64,000 nucleotides of DNA from contig NZ_CP108458.1 in the NCBI RefSeq assembly GCF_036242395.1, positions 5,146,001 to 5,210,000 on the forward strand. Direction: 5' to 3'. This document shows positions 59,183 through 64,000 of this stretch, one piece after another. How positions within the stretch are numbered: the first letter of the stretch is position 1; each line of letters starts with the position of its first letter. The notes under the pieces were generated by a model. That model was not told the DNA's origin, searched no databases, and was given only the letters and a program-made list of their open reading frames with translations. Source of the stretch: Kitasatospora sp. NBC_01266 (GTDB lineage: Bacteria; Actinomycetota; Actinomycetes; Streptomycetales; Streptomycetaceae). The position numbers and the translations under genes were made by a program.

Positions 59183-60754
59183 ATGAAGAGCATCAGGGTG
59201 CTCGCCGCCGCCTGTGTACTCGGCGCGCTGGCGGGCTGCTCCAGCGCGCCGGCCCCGGTCACGCCCACCCAGTCCGCCTCCGACCTCACCCCGGGCAACC
59301 GCACCGCGGTCCGCCAGGGCGGCACGCTGCGCTGGGCGGTGGACGAGGTGCCCGCCTCGCTGGACGTCTACCAAGCCGACGCCACCGCCGACACCGCGCT
59401 GATCGCGCACGCCCTGCTGCCCAGCCTCTACCGGCTGGACGACCACGCGCGGCCGGTCCCGGACCCGGACTACCTGGTGGGCGCCGAACTGACCGACCGG
59501 ACGGTCACCTACCGGCTGAACCCGAAGGCGGTGTGGAGCGACGGGACACCGGTGACGGCCGCCGACTTCACCGCGCAGTGGACGGCACTGCGCGACACCC
59601 ACCCGGGCTACCAGGCCATCGCGTCGATCGCGCAGGGCGTCGACCAGCACCAGGTGAAGGTGGTCTTCCGGCAGCCGTACGCGGAGTGGAAGTCCCTGTT
59701 CAGCCCGCTGAACCCGGCCGCCGGCCTCCCGCTCAGCGCCGGGCCGCTGCTGCTCAAGTCGCTGGACGCCAAGGGCGGCAAGGCGGCGCTGGTCCGCAAT
59801 CCCCGTTGGTGGGGCGACGCGCCCAAGGTCGACGAGCTCGACTTCCTGGCCACTCCCGACCGGCTCGACGCCCTCTCCCAGAGCCGGGTCGACGTCGCCG
59901 CGCTGGAGGGCACCGTCGACCACCCGCCGACCACGAACTCCGCCGACGCGCTGGACTCCGCCACCAGGGCACTGCAGCGGGCCAGGGCGCTGCCCGGGAT
60001 CACCCTGCACCGGGCCGCGGCTCCCGCCTTCACCCAGCTCACCCTGAACGGCGCCCGCGGCCAGCTCGCCGAACCCGCGGTGCGCCGCGCGGTCGCCGCC
60101 TGCGTGGACCGCGCCAAGATCGCCCAGGCCGCGCTCGGCCCGCTCGGCCTGCCCGCCGCGCCGCTCGGCAACCACCTGCTGATGGCCGACCAGCAGGGCT
60201 ACCACGACAACAGCGCCTCGCTGGCCGCCACCGCCAAGTCCATGCACCTGGAGCTGAGCCTGCTCTACCCGGACGGCTCGGCCACCGCCCGCCGCACCGC
60301 CGACGCCCTGGTGGCCCAGCTCGCCCCGTACGGCATCACGGTGCACCCGCAGGCCGCGTCGCCCGACGGCTTCGTCCGTGACCACCTGGCCGCCGGCGAC
60401 TGGGACCTCGCGCTCTTCTCCTGGCCCGCCACCGCCTTCCCCGCCACCGACGAGCGCCCGCTCTACGCCAAGCCGCAGGTGGGTCCGGACGGCAAGCTGG
60501 TGCTCGGCCTCAACTACGGCGGCTCCGGGACGGACGAGATCGACCAGCTCTTCGCCAAGGCCGAGGCCGAGGCGGACCCCGTCCAGCAGACCGCGCTGCT
60601 GCGGCAGGCCGACGAGCGGATCTGGCAGCTGGGCCACTCGGTGCCGCTCTACCAGCGCCCCGAGCTGGTCGCGGTGCGCACCGGAGTGGCCGGTGCGGGT
60701 GCCTACGGCTTCGGCTGGCCCCGTTACCAGGACCTGGGCTTCCTGCGCCAGTAG
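59183..60754 (+). CDS. Family-5 ABC transporter substrate-binding lipoprotein
   Basis: The 523-residue product has a lipobox LAGC with Cys19 and a family-5 extracellular solute-binding fold, as in oligopeptide and nickel binders. Landmarks are LAVDEVPASLD-like AVDEVPASLDVYQADATADT, the KAVWSDGTPVTAADFTAQW motif typical of OppA-type proteins, and VRRAVAACVDRAKI. A C-terminal PLYQRPELVAV is the usual end. No permease gene follows, so it is an orphan binding protein or works with a distant transporter. ATG 59183 is chosen; typA follows 139 bp later. Confidence 0.9.
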   Translation: MKSIRVLAAACVLGALAGCSSAPAPVTPTQSASDLTPGNRTAVRQGGTLRWAVDEVPASLDVYQADATADTALIAHALLPSLYRLDDHARPVPDPDYLVGAELTDRTVTYRLNPKAVWSDGTPVTAADFTAQWTALRDTHPGYQAIASIAQGVDQHQVKVVFRQPYAEWKSLFSPLNPAAGLPLSAGPLLLKSLDAKGGKAALVRNPRWWGDAPKVDELDFLATPDRLDALSQSRVDVAALEGTVDHPPTTNSADALDSATRALQRARALPGITLHRAAAPAFTQLTLNGARGQLAEPAVRRAVAACVDRAKIAQAALGPLGLPAAPLGNHLLMADQQGYHDNSASLAATAKSMHLELSLLYPDGSATARRTADALVAQLAPYGITVHPQAASPDGFVRDHLAAGDWDLALFSWPATAFPATDERPLYAKPQVGPDGKLVLGLNYGGSGTDEIDQLFAKAEAEADPVQQTALLRQADERIWQLGHSVPLYQRPELVAVRTGVAGAGAYGFGWPRYQDLGFLRQ

Positions 60755-60893
60755 AGCCGCTAGCCGGTCCTCACTTCGCGGGTCGTCCCGGTGGCCACGT
60801 ACGATAGGACAAGCCGTGGCATGGTAAGCCCGGCGGGTGGACCGGGACAGGCCGGGGCGCCACAACCCACGACTCCGGGAGAGTTCGCTCCGC

Positions 60894-62762
60894 ATGCCCA
60901 CGCGCAATGACATCCGCAACGTCGCCATCGTCGCCCACGTCGACCACGGGAAGACGACCCTGGTCGACGCGATGCTCAAGCAGGCCGGTGCCTTCGCGGC
61001 TCACCAGCACCTCGACGATCGCATGATGGACTCGAACGACCTGGAGCGCGAGAAGGGCATCACCATTCTCGCGAAGAACACCGCGGTCAAGTACCACCCC
61101 AAGGGTGGTGGCGAGCCGATCACGATCAACATCATCGACACCCCGGGCCACGCCGACTTCGGTGGCGAGGTCGAGCGCGGCCTGTCCATGGTGGACGCGG
61201 TCGTGCTGCTGGTCGACGCCTCCGAGGGCCCGCTGCCGCAGACCCGCTTCGTGCTCCGCAAGGCGCTCACCGCCAAGCTGCCGGTGATCCTCTGCATCAA
61301 CAAGACCGACCGTCCGGACTCCCGGATCGACGAGGTCATCAACGAGACCTACGACCTCTTCCTGGACCTGGACGCCACCGAGGACCAGATCGAGTTCCCG
61401 ATCGTCTACGCCTGCGCCCGTGACGGCGTCGCCTCGCTGACCAAGCCGGAGAACGGCACCGTGCCGGCCGACAGCGACAGCCTGGAGCCGTTCTTCTCCA
61501 CCATCCTGGAGCACGTCCCGGCCCCGATCTACGACGAGTCGGCCCCGCTCCAGGCGCACGTCACCAACCTGGACGCCGACAACTTCCTCGGCCGTATCGC
61601 GCTCTGCCGCGTCGAGCAGGGCGAGCTGCGCAAGGGCCAGCAGGTCGCGTGGATGAAGCGGGACGGCTCGGTCCAGCAGGTCAAGATCACCGAGCTGCTG
61701 ATGACCGAGGCGCTCACCCGCAAGCCCGCCGAGAAGGCCGGCCCCGGCGACATCTGCGCCGTCGCGGGTATCCCGGAGATCATGATCGGCGAGACCCTGG
61801 CCGACCTGGAGAACCCGATCGCGCTGCCGCTGATCACGGTGGACGAGCCGGCCATCTCGATGGTCATCGGCACCAACACCTCGCCGCTGGTCGGCAAGGG
61901 CGGCAAGGGCCACAAGGTCACCGCCCGCATGGTGAAGGACCGCCTGGACAAGGAGCTGATCGGTAACGTCTCGCTGCGCGTGCTGCCGACCGAGCGCCCG
62001 GACGCCTGGGAGGTGCAGGGCCGCGGTGAGCTGGCGCTGGCCATCCTGGTCGAGACCATGCGCCGGGAGCTCTTCGAGCTGACCGTCGGCAAGCCGCAGG
62101 TGGTCACCAAGGTCATCAACGGCAAGACCCACGAGCCGGTCGAGCGGATGACGATCGACAGCCCCGAGGAGTACCTGGGCGCGATCACCCAGCTGATGGC
62201 CGTCCGCAAGGGCCGCATGGAGACCATGACGAACCACGGCTCCGGCTGGGTCCGGATGGAGTTCATCGTCCCGTCGCGCGGCCTGATCGGCTTCCGCACC
62301 CAGTTCCTGACCGACACCCGCGGTACGGGTATCGCGCACAGCATCTTCGAGGGCCACGAGCCGTGGTTCGGCGAGCTGCGGATGCGCAACAACGGTTCGC
62401 TGGTGGCCGACCGCGCCGGTGTGGTGACCCCGTTCGCCATGATGGGCATCCAGGAGCGCGGCACGCTCTTCGTCGAGCCCACCACCGAGGTGTACGAGGG
62501 CATGATCGTCGGCGAGAACTCGCGCCAGGACGACATGGACATCAACATCACCAAGGAGAAGAAGCTCACCAACATGCGTGCGGCTTCCTCCGACACCACC
62601 GAGAACCTGGTGCCGCCGCGCAAGCTGTCGCTGGAGCAGTCGCTCGAGTTCTGCCGCGAGGACGAGTGCATCGAGGTCACCCCGGAGACCGTGCGTATCC
62701 GCAAGGTCGTGCTGGACCAGAAGGAGCGCGGCCGTAGCGCTTCGCGTGCCAAGAAGAACTGA
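60894..62762 (+). CDS. typA: GTPase TypA/BipA
   Basis: The 622-residue translational GTPase has the EF-G-like G domain: VAIVAHVDHGKTTLVDAMLKQ (P-loop), the DRMMDSNDLEREKGITI switch I, IIDTPGHADFGGEVERGL and the INKTDRPD specificity motif. Domains II, III and the C-terminal (SRGLIGFRTQFLTDTRGTG) follow as in BipA. It binds the ribosome during stress and 50S assembly. ATG 60894 has GGGAGAG (about 60877-60883) upstream. A long hairpin terminator follows the stop. Confidence 0.97.
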   Translation: MPTRNDIRNVAIVAHVDHGKTTLVDAMLKQAGAFAAHQHLDDRMMDSNDLEREKGITILAKNTAVKYHPKGGGEPITINIIDTPGHADFGGEVERGLSMVDAVVLLVDASEGPLPQTRFVLRKALTAKLPVILCINKTDRPDSRIDEVINETYDLFLDLDATEDQIEFPIVYACARDGVASLTKPENGTVPADSDSLEPFFSTILEHVPAPIYDESAPLQAHVTNLDADNFLGRIALCRVEQGELRKGQQVAWMKRDGSVQQVKITELLMTEALTRKPAEKAGPGDICAVAGIPEIMIGETLADLENPIALPLITVDEPAISMVIGTNTSPLVGKGGKGHKVTARMVKDRLDKELIGNVSLRVLPTERPDAWEVQGRGELALAILVETMRRELFELTVGKPQVVTKVINGKTHEPVERMTIDSPEEYLGAITQLMAVRKGRMETMTNHGSGWVRMEFIVPSRGLIGFRTQFLTDTRGTGIAHSIFEGHEPWFGELRMRNNGSLVADRAGVVTPFAMMGIQERGTLFVEPTTEVYEGMIVGENSRQDDMDINITKEKKLTNMRAASSDTTENLVPPRKLSLEQSLEFCREDECIEVTPETVRIRKVVLDQKERGRSASRAKKN

Positions 62763-62782
62763 CGCCTGACCAGCCGTCAGCC

Positions 62783-62831
62783 GAAACGCCGTCAGCCGGT
62801 TCCCCCGAGGGGAGCCGGCTGACGGCGTTTC
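62783..62831. terminator. Hairpin terminator after typA
   Basis: A 23-bp stem (62783-62805 with 62809-62831), with one G-T pair, closes a 3-nt loop. It lies 20 bp after the typA stop and before the next gene. Confidence 0.9.
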
Positions 62832-62944
62832 AGTCACCTGTTCGGCGGCACCGGGCGCCCGAGTGGCCCTGCTGCGGGTGCGTCGTCGCCGCCCCGCCCT
62901 TCGAATGGGGTGTGATGCCTCACACACCCCCGAGGAGGTCCTTC

Positions 62945-64000
62945 ATGCCTTCAGCCACCAGAGTGCGCTGGGCCGTGATCGCAGTGACATCGGCGGCCCT
63001 GGTGGCCACCGGTTGCAGCAGCAGCAACAGCGGCTCCAGCACGAACGGCAATGGTGTCGTCCGAGCGTGGTGGGGCGACCCGGCGAACCCGTTGGAGCCC
63101 GCCAACACCAACGAGGTGAACGGTGGCGCGGTGATGAACATGGTCTTCGCCGGTCTGGTCCAGTACGACCCGAAGACGAGCGCGCCGAGCAACGCCAACG
63201 CCCAGTCGATCACCTCCTCCGACCAGCAGAACTGGACCGTGACGCTCAAGCCGGGCTGGAAGTTCAGCGACGGCACCCCGGTGACCGCCACCTCCTACGT
63301 GGACGCCTGGAACTACGGCGCGCTGTCCACCAACAAGCAGGTCAACGCCAGCTTCTTCCAGTACATCCAGGGCTACAACGACGTCGCGCCGGCCAGCGGT
63401 TCGCCGACCGCGCAGACCATGTCGGGCCTCAAGGTGGTCAATGACAGCACCTTCACGGTGGCGCTCAGCCAGAAGTTCACCACCTGGCCGCAGACCCTGG
63501 GCTACAACGCGTACTACCCGCTGCCCACGACCTTCTTCACCAACCACGCCGCGTTCCTGAACAAGCCCATCGGCGACGGGCCGTACATGATCCAGTCGTA
63601 CACCCGCAGCCAGCAGATGCAGCTGGTGCCGAACCCGGACTACAGCGGCACCAACAAGCCGCAGAACGGCGGCATCAACCTCATCGTCTACACCGACCCG
63701 AACGCCGCCTACTCCGACCTCCAGTCCGGTGCGCTCGACGTCGACAACACGCTCTCCAACACGGCGATCAAGACCCTGGCGGGCGGGCCGAGCGGCGGCC
63801 GCTTCCTCAACACCCCGGCCGGCATCATCCAGACCATCTCGTTCCCGCTCTACCAGCCGCAGTGGAGCACGGCCAACGCGGCGCTGGTCCGCCAGGGCAT
63901 CTCGATGGCGATCGACCGGGACACCATCGTGAAGACCATCTTCACCAACACCCGGACCTCGGCCACCGACTGGACCTCCCCGGTGCTCGGCGACGCGGGC
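62945..64000 (+). CDS. Oligopeptide-type ABC substrate-binding lipoprotein (BldKB/OppA-like), partial
   Basis: The frame starts at ATG 62945 after GAGGAGG (62931-62937) and stays open for 352 codons to the window end, so the gene is cut off. The product has a lipoprotein signal ending VATGC (Cys24; the -3 position is not the usual Leu), then a family-5 binding fold: VVRAWWGDPANPLEPANTNE, KPGWKFSDGTPVTATSYVDAW and RQGISMAIDRDTIV. Family-5 binders of this kind take up oligopeptides; the BldK transporter of S. coelicolor, needed for aerial growth, belongs here. Permease and ATPase genes would be expected to follow outside the window. Confidence 0.92.
   Translation, partial: MPSATRVRWAVIAVTSAALVATGCSSSNSGSSTNGNGVVRAWWGDPANPLEPANTNEVNGGAVMNMVFAGLVQYDPKTSAPSNANAQSITSSDQQNWTVTLKPGWKFSDGTPVTATSYVDAWNYGALSTNKQVNASFFQYIQGYNDVAPASGSPTAQTMSGLKVVNDSTFTVALSQKFTTWPQTLGYNAYYPLPTTFFTNHAAFLNKPIGDGPYMIQSYTRSQQMQLVPNPDYSGTNKPQNGGINLIVYTDPNAAYSDLQSGALDVDNTLSNTAIKTLAGGPSGGRFLNTPAGIIQTISFPLYQPQWSTANAALVRQGISMAIDRDTIVKTIFTNTRTSATDWTSPVLGDAG

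Overview
The window is high-GC actinobacterial chromosome. Codon third positions are strongly G/C, GTG starts are common, and the gene content (WhiB-like protein, AfsR/SARP regulator with NB-ARC and TPR parts, WhiJ/DUF397 cassette, many GAF/PP2C/HATPase proteins, a DasR-type site before a chitinase) points to Streptomyces, Kitasatospora or a close relative. The genus cannot be fixed from sequence alone. Most of it reads as chromosome core; the stretch from about 4.5 to 8.4 kb has looser codon use and looks more accessory. No transposase, integrase, tRNA, rRNA or CRISPR array was seen.

Layout. 0-3.4 kb: a NarL/DesK-type two-component pair (leftward), a divergent small membrane protein and a lipoprotein. 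3.5-10.2 kb: an aminoglycoside-phosphotransferase-like kinase, a tightly overlapping three-gene cassette ending in a GNAT, a quinone-oxidoreductase-like enzyme, a WhiJ-type HTH/DUF397 pair facing a GHKL ATPase, a winged-helix protein and a dienelactone-hydrolase-like enzyme. 10.2-17.4 kb: secreted GH18 chitinase, cis-prenyltransferase, PIN-PhoH ATPase, lytic transglycosylase, AI-2E-type exporter. 17.4-19.5 kb: an AAA ATPase overlapping an HNH nuclease, a Septu (PtuA/PtuB)-like defence candidate. 19.5-21.7 kb: ahpC-ahpD divergent from oxyR. 21.9-26.3 kb: a coupled four-gene operon (phosphodiester glycosidase, UbiA-type phosphoribosyltransferase, DprE1-like, DprE2-like) that should make decaprenyl-phosphoryl-arabinofuranose.

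26.3-34.7 kb: GNAT, PP2C/GHKL phosphatase, methyltransferase, a 988-residue SARP regulator divergent from a 68-residue acidic peptide, a secreted protein and an NTF2-like protein. 34.8-48 kb: housekeeping block with fumarase, DUF1707 protein, WhiB-like protein, glpX, DUF4245 protein, nitroreductase, xseB/xseA (split by a GNAT), APC permease, ispH, polyphosphate glucokinase, a membrane protein and ychF. 48-53.3 kb: yefM-yoeB toxin-antitoxin pair, DUF488, HAD hydrolase, a split RibD-like deaminase/reductase pair, a PNPOx-like protein, a methyltransferase and a Nudix hydrolase. 53.4-59.1 kb: two tandem PAS/GAF/PP2C/HATPase phosphatases. 59.2-64 kb: a family-5 solute-binding lipoprotein, typA and the start of an oligopeptide-binding lipoprotein cut by the window end.

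The genes group by function: redox defence (OxyR/AhpCD), envelope and lipid-carrier metabolism (cis-prenyltransferase, IspH, DPA operon, transglycosylase), central carbon (fumarase, GlpX, PpgK), developmental and stress signalling (WhiJ cassette, Wbl, SARP, four GHKL modules), and genome defence or plasmid-type modules (Septu-like pair, YefM-YoeB). Many transcription units end in long perfect hairpins, several of them shared between convergent genes.
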